DNA from: Dialister sp. CAG:486
Lineage (GTDB): Bacteria; Bacillota; Negativicutes; Veillonellales; Dialisteraceae
Assembly (NCBI GenBank): GCA_000434475.1
Contig: FR879553.1
Span: 1-18,884 of the forward strand
Direction of reading: 5' to 3'
Length of the DNA: 18,884 nt
The notes beneath the pieces were generated by a model. The model worked only from the letters and a program-made list of their open reading frames with translations, searched no databases and was not told where the DNA came from. Shown piece by piece: positions 7,801-14,949 of the stretch; position 1 is the stretch's first letter; each line of letters starts with the position of its first letter. A program made the translations under genes and the position numbers.

Positions 7801-8565
7801 CTCTTCGTAGTCTTTGAGCGCCTTGGAGATCGGAGCGGTAAAAGTGCCGTCTTCGACTTCGACAGAGGAGAGCTTGGTGGAGAAAGTGGTGTGACGGCAG
7901 TGGTCGGACCAGTAGGTATCGAGCACACGGATCTCTGTCACGGTCGGATTTCTCTTCTCTTCATCGCGGAAATAGTCACGGATCATCGCCATGTCATCAT
8001 GGCTCATGGCAAGGCCCATGTCGGCGATCAGGGCATCGATCCCTGCATCATCCAGCTCGCAGACGCCCTTGACAGCGGGTACTGCCTTCGGGTCTTCGAT
8101 GGGAAGATCCAGCGTTTCTGCAGGAGCGAGACTTGCTTCACGGGACTCCACCGGATTCACAAGGAATTTCAAGATCTTCTCGCGGTCGCCTTCTGCGAAA
8201 TGGCCATCAAAGGTGTAGACCAGCGCACAACGCACACGCGCGCCATCTTTTCCGGTGACAATGGCGAGACACTGCTCTGCCGAGTCCGCTCTCTGGTCAT
8301 ACTGCCCCGGCAGGAATTCGACGCCGATGACGAGATCGCCCTTTGGCAGTTCTGTCTCTACACTGTCGACCGGCGGTTCAGAGAATACGGTCGAGACCGC
8401 TTTCTCATAGTCTTCTCCGGAAAGTCCGTCGACATCGTAGCGATGATAGATCCCACAGCCTTCGATGCGGTCTCCCAGCACCTCTTTCAGCTCAGCCGTC
8501 AGGCTCTCTTCGCCCTGACGGAAACCAGCCTTCTTTCGTACATACAAACGTCTGATATCAGACAA
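4822..8565 (-). CDS. purL: Phosphoribosylformylglycinamidine synthase, single-chain
   Basis: About 1247 residues, the full-length single-polypeptide form seen in many Clostridia and Negativicutes rather than the PurS/PurL/PurQ complex. It converts FGAR, ATP and glutamine to FGAM, step four of de novo purine synthesis, in the cytosol. Order of parts (numbering from GTG at 8574): N-terminal PurS-like region, LDTYWSDHCRHTTF (218-231), ETHNHPTEIEPFGG (near 325) of the first synthetase half, a second synthetase-like half, then a C-terminal class I glutamine amidotransferase with FPGGFSAGDE, nucleophile C1090 in GICNGFQA, H1157 in SHGEGRF and H1220/E1222 in MGHTERR. The start is ambiguous: GGAAGGAG overlaps a GTG at 8574, whereas the TTG at 8565 sits 8 bp after it, so I prefer TTG. 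A weak extended -10 (TGGTAAAAT, 8656-8648) lies upstream. No purine riboswitch is recognisable. No other pur genes are adjacent, so it is an isolated locus. Confidence 0.97.
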   Translation of the reverse strand: MSDIRRLYVRKKAGFRQGEESLTAELKEVLGDRIEGCGIYHRYDVDGLSGEDYEKAVSTVFSEPPVDSVETELPKGDLVIGVEFLPGQYDQRADSAEQCLAIVTGKDGARVRCALVYTFDGHFAEGDREKILKFLVNPVESREASLAPAETLDLPIEDPKAVPAVKGVCELDDAGIDALIADMGLAMSHDDMAMIRDYFRDEEKRNPTVTEIRVLDTYWSDHCRHTTFSTKLSSVEVEDGTFTAPISKALKDYEETRIHIYGKDTKRPVTLMDMATAAVKALRKEGKLENLDQSEEINACTIKVKIDTIDGEEDWLLLFKNETHNHPTEIEPFGGAATCLGGCIRDPLSGRSYVYQAMRVTGAADPRMPLSETLAGKLPQRKIVVEAAKGYSSYGNQIGLATGEVKEYYHPGFMAKRMEIGAVVAAAPEDHVIRLSPTPGDVVILVGGRTGRDGMGGATGSSKELNTESIETCGAEVQKGNPITERKIQCLFRRGEVTRLIKRCNDFGAGGVSVAVGELTDGLDIDLDQVPKKYEGLDGTELAISESQERMAVVVRKEDADQFIRYAAEENLEATIVADVTDTRRLVMKWRGDTIVDISRDFLDTNGAQQVKEAYIAKPDEAGYFHKEEIHDIKKTWLSAMADLNNCSEQGLSERFDSTIGAGTVLMPFGGKYQKTPTDGMVAKFPVRKGETDSASFMAHGFDPYLASWSPFHGAAYAVLLSVARLVAMGADWRKAYLTLQEYFEKLTDKTSWGKPAAALLGAFHMQESLGLGAIGGKDSMSGTFNDIHVPPTLVSFAIAPGKASEAVSQELKKEGDVLILFGQPKDEAGMPLLDVFKAHADFLYQEVQAGHIAAMKAVEHGGVAVTAAKMTFGNKLGVTFGENLPLFKYFSNFYGAILVETTPELAEEFAKQPHTKILGTVGGDSMKLYGEEIAIEELLRSYEGTLDPIFPRRAADIQKEAPVLPETKAIPQFYVHTNLSRPRVFIPTMPGNNCEVDCARAFERAGAVSDIFIFRNRDAAELKDSVDEMAERIRHAQIVMFPGGFSAGDEPDGSGKFIAAVFRNQKLMEAMDQLLHVRDGLAMGICNGFQALIKLGLVPYGEFKPLTDDAPTLTFNTLGRHISRFVTTKVVSTKSPWLALCQPGDLHSIAISHGEGRFIASDEQIRALAANGQIATQYVGPDGEPTYDSRYNPNGSSWAVEGITSPDGRVLGKMGHTERRGQNVAKNIAGDTYQPLFEAGVKYFKG

Positions 8566-8738
8566 GTTCAACACTCCTTCCTCGTTACTCGCCGGCGCAA
8601 AGGCGCAGGCCCCAGTCGGAAATGAAAAAAGTCAACAATACAAGTATATTTTACCATATGCGGGCAATGGAGCGCGATTAGAAATTGCAAAAGACACCGC
8701 ATCTCATGGACAGCGAGAATCCCATCTCCGATCCCGAT

Positions 8739-8767
8739 TTGTGATGATAGACAGGCGATGATATACT
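8739..8767 (+). promoter_or_regulatory. Promoter of the hydrolase-permease-kinase operon
   Basis: TTGTGA (8739-8744), a 17-bp spacer and TATACT (8762-8767) give a good sigma-A promoter about 47 bp upstream of the first ATG. The leader is short and AT-rich. No clear operator palindrome is seen. It is the only recognisable plus-strand promoter in the 248-bp gap between the divergent purL and this operon. Confidence 0.6.
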
Positions 8768-8813
8768 AGATTTTACATTTATATGATATGTCAGTTTTTG
8801 AGGAGGAATCAAA

Positions 8814-9812
8814 ATGATCATGGATCATATCTTGGGCACGCTCTACGGCATGGCGCTGGGCGATGCGATGGGCATGCCGTCAGAGCTTTTGAGCAGGAGG
8901 CGCATTCAGGAAATCTTCGGGCGGATCACAACATTCGAAGACAGTCCGGAAGAGAATCCTGCCGCCATCGACATGACGAAAGGGCAGTTCACGGATGATA
9001 CAGCACAGGCGCTGGTCATCTTAGATTCCCTTGCCGAAAATGATTTCGTACCGGACAAAGGGATCATCGCGAAGAATCTCATCCATTGGGCGCTCGATAC
9101 CGACGCCTTTTCGAAAAACATCCTGGGACCCAGCACAAAGGCGGCGCTCCACGCGATCCAAGCGGGAGAAGACCCAGAACCTTACACAGTGAAAGCCATC
9201 ACCAATGGCGCCGCAATGCGCATCGCGCCGGTGGGCTGCCTGTTTTCCACAGATGATCTGCCGAAACTTGCAAAATTCGTCCGGGGCGTCAGTGAAGCCA
9301 CCCATAAGACAGATGTCGCGCTCGGCAGTGCCGGCATGGTGGCTGCCGCCGTCAGTGCGGCCATAGAAGATCGCTCCTGGGAAGAAATCATGCAAATCGC
9401 GTCAAGAGCTTTCGACCTGACAGCTGCATATGGCGAAGAAACCTACAGCGCATCACCAAAAGCGCGCCTGCAGATTGCGTTAGAACTCGCCCATCGTCAT
9501 GCCGGAGAGGCAGAAGCCTTCTCTCTTAGCCTCTATGAGACCATCGGTACGACAACCCTTGCGAGTGAAGCGGTACCCGCTGCCCTTGGTATGGCCTACT
9601 ATTTCCGCGATCCAGAGACCTGCAGCCTTGCCTGCGCAAATCTTGGCGGCGATACGGATACGATCGGTGCGATGGCTGTCGCGATCTGCGGCGCCAAAGC
9701 CGGTGCTTCCGGCATCCCGCAGGAGCGCATCGACGTGCTCAATGCGAGCAATCCCGTCGATTTCCATGCCTATGCAAAGACCTTGCTCCATCATCGAGGC
9801 CATGTAGGCTAA
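8814..9812 (+). CDS. ADP-ribosylglycohydrolase (DraG/ARH) family protein
   Basis: A 332-residue cytosolic protein with the full ARH/DraG metal-site pattern: LGDAMGMPSE (15-24), FTDDTAQ (59-65), NGAAMRIAPVG (131-141), THKTD (163-167) and GGDTDTIGAM (278-287). The aspartates of the TDD and GDTD motifs bind two Mg/Mn ions in characterised members. Classical members cleave ADP-ribose from proteins or small molecules, but many bacterial ones occur in sugar or nucleoside gene clusters with unknown substrates. The ATG at 8814 follows GAGGAGG; a second ATG two codons later is less likely. It is first in a three-gene plus-strand operon with an NCS1 permease and a PfkB kinase, so I infer a ribosyl-hydrolase role on an imported nucleoside rather than protein de-ADP-ribosylation. 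No nitrogenase or ADP-ribosyltransferase gene is nearby. Confidence 0.92.
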   Translation: MIMDHILGTLYGMALGDAMGMPSELLSRRRIQEIFGRITTFEDSPEENPAAIDMTKGQFTDDTAQALVILDSLAENDFVPDKGIIAKNLIHWALDTDAFSKNILGPSTKAALHAIQAGEDPEPYTVKAITNGAAMRIAPVGCLFSTDDLPKLAKFVRGVSEATHKTDVALGSAGMVAAAVSAAIEDRSWEEIMQIASRAFDLTAAYGEETYSASPKARLQIALELAHRHAGEAEAFSLSLYETIGTTTLASEAVPAALGMAYYFRDPETCSLACANLGGDTDTIGAMAVAICGAKAGASGIPQERIDVLNASNPVDFHAYAKTLLHHRGHVG

Positions 9813-9853
9813 GCCGATTTTCACCAATTCCCAACATTTCACAGGAAGATTCT

Positions 9854-11218
9854 ATGAATTCTAAAGAAACAGTATTTCTGCCAAAGGAAGAACGCACGGA
9901 CAAGCCAAGCAGCCTCTTCTTTCTCTACTGTGCTGCCAATATCGGCATTCTCGGCCTCGTATACGGCGCTATCATCGTGGGCTTTCATTTGAGCTTTTTC
10001 CAAGCAATCCTTGCGACAGTGCTCGGCTCCTTCTCCTTCGCCCTCGTCGGCCTCATGAGCCTTTCCGGACATGACACGGGTACCAATACCTTCATCCTGT
10101 CCCGCGCTGCCTTCGGTTTCAAAGGAAATCTGATCCCTGCGATCGCTGCGCTGGTCTCCCACGCCGGCTGGCTCTCCATCAATGTCTGCACCGGAACACT
10201 GACTGTTCTCGCACTCTTTGTGACCCTGGGCTTTGCGAATACGCCGATCGCCATGGCGATCGCGCTTGCGATCTTTGTCACCCTTGTCTTGGTCTCCGTC
10301 CTTTTCAGCCACAAAGTGTTGATCCGCATGCAGACGATCTCGACCTATCTTTTCGGTTTCTTGACACTCGTCATCCTCGTGATCATCGTCCCACAAACAG
10401 ACTGGTCCATGCTGATGGCCATGCCGAGTGGAGACTGGCTGGGCAATTTCCTGCCCGCACTGGCCTTCGTCGCAGCCGGCACAGGCATCGGTTGGACAAG
10501 CTATGCGGCCGACTACAGCTGCCACCAGGATCCACAGAATTCGCGCAGTAAAGTCGCCTGGGCCGTCACACTGGGCGGCGCTGTCCCGCTGATCCTCATG
10601 CTGAGTGTCGGCATCCTGCTCTCCACGCAGAGCGCGGATCTCGCGCAGTCTGCGAACCCGATCGAAGTCATCAAAGGCGCTCTCCCAATGAATCTAGCCA
10701 TCATCTATTACATCACAGCCATCGGCGGCCTGACACCGCAGTGCTTTCTCGGACTCAAGTCCTCGAAACTCGTCCTGCAAGCCGCTCATCTCATCTGGAA
10801 TGAGACCCTGATTTTCGTATTCCAAGCGATCATCGTCACCATCATCCCTGCCCTCATACTCTTCGTGGCACAGGATTTCCAAGCCGCACTGGAAGGCTTC
10901 CTTGGCGTCATCGGCAAGCTGCTCGCTGCCTGGTCCTCCATCTTTCTCGTAGACTACCTGATGCTCCGCGGAAAGCAGGGCTATAGTCAAACGCTCCTGA
11001 CCGATCCCTCCGCCAATGAAATCAATTACAACGGCGTCATCAGCTGGATCATCGGCTTCGCTGTTGGCATGCTCTTCTCAAAAACCTTCTTCTTCACCGG
11101 CCCATTCGCAACAGGCATCTTTGCCGGCAACAGCCTAAACGTCCTCCTGACCCTGGTCGTTGCCGGTGGTCTCTATTTTCTTTTGACTTTCTGCCATAGG
11201 CAGAAGAGATCGGAATAA
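9854..11218 (+). CDS. NCS1-family purine/pyrimidine (nucleobase or nucleoside) permease
   Basis: A 454-residue polytopic membrane protein with about 12 hydrophobic segments and a short cytosolic N-terminus. NCS1 features are GHDTGTNTFILSRAAFGFKG (72-91), like the family's 'R..FG..G' TM3 region, and GWTSYAADYSCHQDP (213-227), like the 'SDYSRY.P' signature after TM6, with C-H in place of R-Y. Family members (CodB, PucI, Mhp1) import cytosine, allantoin, hydantoins or purines with H+ or Na+. The ATG follows AGGAAG. It begins 41 bp after the hydrolase gene and ends 17 bp before the kinase gene, indicating one transcript. Substrate cannot be read from sequence. Context favours a nucleoside or modified nucleobase feeding the hydrolase and kinase. 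Confidence 0.9.
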   Translation: MNSKETVFLPKEERTDKPSSLFFLYCAANIGILGLVYGAIIVGFHLSFFQAILATVLGSFSFALVGLMSLSGHDTGTNTFILSRAAFGFKGNLIPAIAALVSHAGWLSINVCTGTLTVLALFVTLGFANTPIAMAIALAIFVTLVLVSVLFSHKVLIRMQTISTYLFGFLTLVILVIIVPQTDWSMLMAMPSGDWLGNFLPALAFVAAGTGIGWTSYAADYSCHQDPQNSRSKVAWAVTLGGAVPLILMLSVGILLSTQSADLAQSANPIEVIKGALPMNLAIIYYITAIGGLTPQCFLGLKSSKLVLQAAHLIWNETLIFVFQAIIVTIIPALILFVAQDFQAALEGFLGVIGKLLAAWSSIFLVDYLMLRGKQGYSQTLLTDPSANEINYNGVISWIIGFAVGMLFSKTFFFTGPFATGIFAGNSLNVLLTLVVAGGLYFLLTFCHRQKRSE

Positions 11219-11235
11219 AGAAAGACGGGATTCCC

Positions 11236-12123
11236 ATGAAAGAAAAATCTCTCAAACGCATTTTGATCTTAGGCTCCGCCGTCATCGATGTCATCGTCAC
11301 GATCGACCGTCTGCCCCTCGCCGGAGAAGACATCCCCGGCCTTCAAAAAGGCATGCTCGTCGGCGGCTGCGCATTCAATGTTTCAAAGATTCTGGACGGC
11401 CTCCAGATCCCGCACGATCTCTGTGTCCCTGTGGGACAGGGGATGTATGCCGACCGCATCCGCGAAGCCCTCCACGAAAGCGGCCATGAAGTCCTGATCG
11501 AAGATGACCGCGAAGACAATGGCTATTGCCTCTCACTGGTCGAAAAAGACGGCGAACGCACCTTTATTTCCATCGATGGCATCGAGACGAAATGGCAGGA
11601 CGCATGGCTGGAACGCCTCCATGCCGCCGACTATGACTACCTCTATGCTTCCGGCTATGGCTTTCAGGACGGCAACTCCAGCGGAGAGGTCCTCCTGCGC
11701 TTCCTTGGCGGCAAGAAAGCCGATGCAAAACTCATCCTCGACCCAGGCCCGAGGCTCTTAGGCAAACAGTTCGAAGAAAAACTGCTGCAGATGGGCCCCA
11801 TCTTGGAAATGAATCAGTCCGAAGCAAAAGCTATGGGACAGTCGGAAAACGTCCGCCAAGCAGCGGAAAATCTTCATCGCCGAACCGGCCAGCCCGTCAT
11901 CATCACGATGGGACAGGCGGGGACGCTTCTCCATACGACAGAGGAAGAAGAGATCATCCCCACCGTGCCGGTCAAGGCCATCGACACCATCGGTGCCGGC
12001 GACTCGCACACCGCGGGCTTCATCGCCGCCCTCGCGAGCGGAAAGACCCTCCGCGAAGCCTGCCGTGAGGCGAACCGCGTCGCAGCCTGCGTCGTGCAGC
12101 ACGTAGGCTGCTCCCTGCGGTAA
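11236..12123 (+). CDS. PfkB-family (ribokinase-like) carbohydrate/nucleoside kinase
   Basis: A 295-residue cytosolic kinase. N-terminal LGSAVIDVIVTIDRLP (12-27) and GGCAFNVSKIL (43-53) are PfkB substrate-side motifs. The C-terminal DTIGAGDSHTAGF (250-262) is the PfkB signature 2, with GAGD (253-256) forming the anion hole and D256 the catalytic base. NQSEAK (193-198) is the usual N-x-x-E metal site. The family usually has an aromatic residue two after GAGD; here it is H258, a variant I associate with less-characterised subgroups. The gene starts 17 bp after the permease gene and closes the operon, followed by a strong terminator. Likely job: phosphorylating either the imported nucleoside or the pentose freed by the hydrolase. 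It could be a ribokinase, pseudouridine kinase or YegV-like enzyme; I cannot choose. Confidence 0.9.
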   Translation: MKEKSLKRILILGSAVIDVIVTIDRLPLAGEDIPGLQKGMLVGGCAFNVSKILDGLQIPHDLCVPVGQGMYADRIREALHESGHEVLIEDDREDNGYCLSLVEKDGERTFISIDGIETKWQDAWLERLHAADYDYLYASGYGFQDGNSSGEVLLRFLGGKKADAKLILDPGPRLLGKQFEEKLLQMGPILEMNQSEAKAMGQSENVRQAAENLHRRTGQPVIITMGQAGTLLHTTEEEEIIPTVPVKAIDTIGAGDSHTAGFIAALASGKTLREACREANRVAACVVQHVGCSLR

Positions 12124-12130
12124 ATAGACT

Positions 12131-12174
12131 CACAAAAAAGGCATGGATCGGATGTGATCCATGCCTTTTTTGTG
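12131..12174. terminator. Bidirectional intrinsic terminator
   Basis: Two perfect 19-bp arms (12131-12149 and 12156-12174) around a GGATGT loop: CACAAAAAAGGCATGGATC and its complement. Runs of A and T at the stem ends let it work for the plus-strand operon and for the convergent minus-strand membrane-protein gene that ends at 12200. Confidence 0.92.
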
Positions 12175-12199
12175 CATGATTTCCTGTTGCAGAAATTTA

Positions 12200-13054
12200 T
12201 CATTCTTTAAAAATCCACGCTGTCACCTTTTCCCCGCCCCAGATCGCGATCCCTGTCAGCCAAAGGTCTGAAACGAAGGGGATCATGGGAAGGTAGGACG
12301 GATCCATATAGACCGGCCAGCTTGCCTGCGGAAGATGGAGGGAGATCACCATCGGGATATAGAGGAGCATCAGCCAGAATATCCCGATGAAAGCACAAAC
12401 CGTGATGCGCCGCCCCTTCGTCCCGGAAAGTGCCAGAAAGAGATAGATCCCGAATGTCATCATGCCGAGGATGATTTTCCCGTAGAAGACAAAGCTGAAA
12501 ACCTCAAGCAGGAAGAAGCTCGCCGTGAAAGGATCAAGGCGCATACCATTCGCATAGTAGAGCCCCAGAAAGGAGAGAATCGCAAAACCGGGAATAAGCC
12601 CGCTGAAATAAGCCGCGCCCAGCCAGACCTTCCGGCAAGCCCCCTTCTCCGAAAGCTTCTCATAGAGCGAAGGAAGCACGTAGTCCAGCATGATCGCCGC
12701 CCCGGCAAAAAGCGTCAGCACGATAAAGAAAGCGATCGAGATCGGTATCGGACTTTCCTTGAAGGCCTTGTCTGCCATCGGCAGATAGCTCCAGAAAATG
12801 ACCATCTGCAGGATGATGAAGGAGATCCAGAGCGGCAAATGTACTGCCGCTCGTAATGCGCCCCACTCACTGCCATAGCCTTTCTGCTGGAAGAGGAAAA
12901 AAAGAAACGGCACCAGAAGCCCCATTCCCCAGTAAGCGAGCGTCCCCACTGCCATGGCCTCAGCAGTGTGTACCAGAAATCCCCCGAAGCCCCAGGGAAG
13001 AATTCCCGCCAAGAGCCACAGCAGCTGATGAATGAATTTTTTATTTTTGATCAT
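12200..13054 (-). CDS. Polytopic membrane protein of unknown function
   Basis: A 284-residue protein that I do not recognise. The open frame extends 24 codons upstream, but the ATG at 13054 (MIKNKKFIHQ) has AGGTG at the right distance and follows a plausible promoter, so I chose it. The sequence is hydrophobic throughout, with about eight membrane-spanning segments and short charged loops. The first helix is LLWLLAGILPWGFGGFLV. Loops include QQKGYGSEWGAL and LPSLYEKLSEKGACRK. The C-terminus is GEKVTAWIFKE. There is no transporter, enzyme or ATPase motif. It stands alone: convergent with the permease operon across a shared terminator, and separated from the upstream helicase gene by a hairpin. 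It might be a small transporter or membrane-stress protein; that is a guess. Confidence 0.75.
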   Translation of the reverse strand: MIKNKKFIHQLLWLLAGILPWGFGGFLVHTAEAMAVGTLAYWGMGLLVPFLFFLFQQKGYGSEWGALRAAVHLPLWISFIILQMVIFWSYLPMADKAFKESPIPISIAFFIVLTLFAGAAIMLDYVLPSLYEKLSEKGACRKVWLGAAYFSGLIPGFAILSFLGLYYANGMRLDPFTASFFLLEVFSFVFYGKIILGMMTFGIYLFLALSGTKGRRITVCAFIGIFWLMLLYIPMVISLHLPQASWPVYMDPSYLPMIPFVSDLWLTGIAIWGGEKVTAWIFKE

Positions 13055-13076
13055 ACGTATCACCTCGATGGGGACT

Positions 13077-13104
13077 ATTGTATCACAGTTCAGGCGTGTT
13101 GGCA
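13077..13104 (-). promoter_or_regulatory. Putative promoter of the membrane-protein gene
   Basis: On the minus strand TGCCAA (13104-13099), 16 bp, then TACAAT (13082-13077) with a TGA extended -10. The -35 is weak and the extended -10 carries the call. It is about 22 bp upstream of the ATG. Confidence 0.45.
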
Positions 13105-13144
13105 GTACGCTTCGGCACAAGGGCACGAGGAAATCCCCCTACAG

Positions 13145-13192
13145 AAAAGGAGCTGTGAAGAAATGAATCCTCATTTCTTCACAGCTCCTTTT
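13145..13192. terminator. Long perfect hairpin, probable bidirectional terminator
   Basis: A perfect 22-bp inverted repeat (13145-13166 and 13171-13192) with a 4-bp loop; the arms begin AAAAGGAGCTGTGAAG and end CCTTTT. It lies between the helicase gene and the membrane-protein promoter, so it likely ends helicase transcripts, although the helicase stop is about 245 bp away. It sits in the gene-free stretch 13055-13437. Confidence 0.65.
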
Positions 13193-13208
13193 ACTTTGCT
13201 TTCATTTG

Positions 13209-13266
13209 GTTCAGGGTTCAGGGTTCAAGGTTCAGGGCTCTCGTGGCGGCTTCGCCGCCTTTTTTT
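13209..13266 (+). repeat. GTTCAGG heptad repeat plus GGCGGC/GCCGCC hairpin with T-run
   Basis: Four heptads (GTTCAGG, GTTCAGG, GTTCAAG, GTTCAGG; 13209-13236) are followed by GGCGGC-TTC-GCCGCC (13245-13259) and T7. The hairpin plus T-run looks like a plus-strand terminator but no plus-strand gene leads into it. A similar GGCGGCTTCGCCG hairpin occurs at 16678-16690 in another repeat cluster. The rest of 13267-13437 contains GC-rich debris (for example CCTTCCCCTCTAGG, CCCGAAAGGGGCGGATAGGG) and no gene. Confidence 0.65.
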
Positions 13267-13437
13267 AGAAATGGTATTCTCGTATCGCAGCCTTCCCCTC
13301 TAGGTAAAGGTGCCCGAAAGGGGCGGATAGGGTGACTATGGCATGAAAGACAGCTGGGATAAAGTTTCCCGGGCACTCCTATGAGAGCTGCAAGTCCCCC
13401 GCGGCAGATGGAATGCGAAAATGAGAGGATCGTTATT

Positions 13438-14715
13438 TCACATCGCCTTGTTGTATTTCCTCTTTCCATCTTCTTTCTTCCGTTTCTGTCTCATGTTCCG
13501 CCCCTTGTGTCCGAGCGCTTTATGCTCTTTCTTCTTGGTCGGCTTGTACATGCCGGGCGTCACGACCTTCTTCTTCGGCTTGCCTGCCTTCACGCGGCGG
13601 ACATTCCCCTTCTCATCATAGCGGGTGATGGTCTCTTCAATGGATTTTTCCAGCTTCCGGAGAAGGAATCCATCCTCCGGCGTCGCATAGGTGATGGCGA
13701 TCCCCTTCGTACCGGCGCGGCCGGTGCGGCCAATGCGATGGATATAGTATTCAAGATTTCTTGGGATCCCGTAATTGAAGACATGCGTAATGCCTTCGAC
13801 GTCAAGCCCGCGTGCCGCGATATCGGAGGCAACGAGCACCTGAATGCGTGCTTTCTCAAATTCGCGAATGACCTGATTTCTCTGGCTCTGGCTCATATCC
13901 CCATGGATCTCATCCACGATGAAGTCCGTCTCCTCCTGCAGCTTGCCGGCGAGCTCATGCGCTTCCTCACGGGTATTCGTGAAAACGACGGCCATGTACG
14001 GATTCATCTCCGTCAGATGACGGACGAGGAGCTTGAACTTGCGCGGGAGAGTCGTCTCATAGATGCGCTGCTCGACCGTCGAGGCAGTCGCTTTTTCTGC
14101 GACATCAAGGAAGGCCGGGTGGTGCATATACTTTCTGGCGAGGCGCTTCGCATCGTCAGGCATCGTCGCAGAGAAGAGCAGGAGCTGGCGCTTCTTCGGC
14201 GTCTCATCGATCAGGGCTTCGATATCTTCGCGGAACCCATTCGCCAGCATCTGATCCGCTTCATCCAGGATGACCGTCTTCACATTCGAAAGGTCGAGAC
14301 TCTTTCTACGGATATGATCCAGAAGGCGCCCGGGTGTCCCGATGATGACATGCGGGTCACGCTTCAGCTTCTGCAGCTGGTTCTCGATCGTGCGTCCGCC
14401 GATGATATCTGCTCCATCCACACCGCACTCGATGGCAAAGGGACGCATCACGTCAAAGACCTGCTTGGCAAGTTCGCGGGTCGGTGTCATGATAAGCACC
14501 TGCGTCATGGCTTTGTCTGTTTCTACGCGCTGAATGACCGGCAGCAGATAAGCCAGCGTCTTCCCTGTCCCGGTCTGCGAACGGCCGATCAGATCGCGTC
14601 CCTTGAAAGCGTTTGGGATGGCGGACATCTGGATGGGCGTCGGGGTCTTGATCCCCTGTGTTTTCAAAAGTTTCGTCAGCGTCTCATTCACGCCGAGCGC
14701 AGCAAATACGTTCAT
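13438..14715 (-). CDS. DEAD-box ATP-dependent RNA helicase
   Basis: A 425-residue cytosolic helicase that unwinds RNA duplexes in ribosome assembly or mRNA decay. All core motifs are present: Q-motif region GIKTPTPIQ (21-29), Walker A SQTGTGKT (46-53), PTRELA (78-83), TPGR (127-130), DEAD (151-154), SAT (182-184), ASDIAARGLD (296-305) and HRIGRTGR (326-333). The tail from about 380 is very rich in Lys/Arg and ends RKYNKAM, as in RhlE/CshA-type enzymes that use a basic tail to hold RNA. It resembles RhlE or CshB more than CsdA/DbpA, as there is no separate RNA-binding domain. The ATG follows CAGGAGG. It has no close operon partner. Its upstream region holds a module A repeat rather than a clear promoter. 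Confidence 0.95.
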   Translation of the reverse strand: MNVFAALGVNETLTKLLKTQGIKTPTPIQMSAIPNAFKGRDLIGRSQTGTGKTLAYLLPVIQRVETDKAMTQVLIMTPTRELAKQVFDVMRPFAIECGVDGADIIGGRTIENQLQKLKRDPHVIIGTPGRLLDHIRRKSLDLSNVKTVILDEADQMLANGFREDIEALIDETPKKRQLLLFSATMPDDAKRLARKYMHHPAFLDVAEKATASTVEQRIYETTLPRKFKLLVRHLTEMNPYMAVVFTNTREEAHELAGKLQEETDFIVDEIHGDMSQSQRNQVIREFEKARIQVLVASDIAARGLDVEGITHVFNYGIPRNLEYYIHRIGRTGRAGTKGIAITYATPEDGFLLRKLEKSIEETITRYDEKGNVRRVKAGKPKKKVVTPGMYKPTKKKEHKALGHKGRNMRQKRKKEDGKRKYNKAM

Positions 14716-14774
14716 AGGTCCTCCTGTAAATGGGTTGGTTGTATGGAAATGCGTAATTTAAGGTTTATAGTTTG

Positions 14775-14940
14775 AGGGTTCAGGGTTAGCCCATGGGGCG
14801 GATCGCCCCTTGATTGCGTTTGAAAACCTCGATGGAATTAGAAATTAGAAATGAGAAATGGTGGTGCCATGAGCTGGCATGCCAGTCACTAGTCACTTGC
14901 GACTCCTAATCCCTAGCTACTAATCCCTAGTCACCAGCAG
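14775..14940. repeat. Dispersed repeat, module A followed by module S
   Basis: Module A (14775-14867) has GGGTTCAGGGTTAGCCC, ATGGGGCGGATCGCCCC, TTGATTGCGTTTGAAA and the GAAATTAGAAATGAGAAATGG tail. Module S (about 14881-14940) has CCAGTCACTAGTCACTTGCG and CCCTAGTCACCAGCAG. The S part ends about 10 bp beyond the stop codon of the exported-protein gene at 14950. It fills most of the gap between that gene and the helicase. Confidence 0.75.
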
Positions 14941-14949
14941 CCCCTTTTC

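Noticed and set aside
4762..8625. A plus-strand open frame of about 1287 codons opposite purL
   Set aside because: It is the antisense shadow of purL. The minus-strand protein has all FGAM synthase motifs, while the plus-strand translation is rich in Arg/His/Asp in the manner of a complementary-strand artefact and has no ribosome binding site.
8575..8738. Possible purine riboswitch upstream of purL
   Set aside because: I looked for the conserved junction and loop bases of the purine aptamer on the minus strand and did not find them.
13381..14775. A plus-strand open frame of 464 codons opposite the DEAD-box helicase
   Set aside because: It is antisense to a gene with every DEAD-box motif; its composition is a shadow of that gene.
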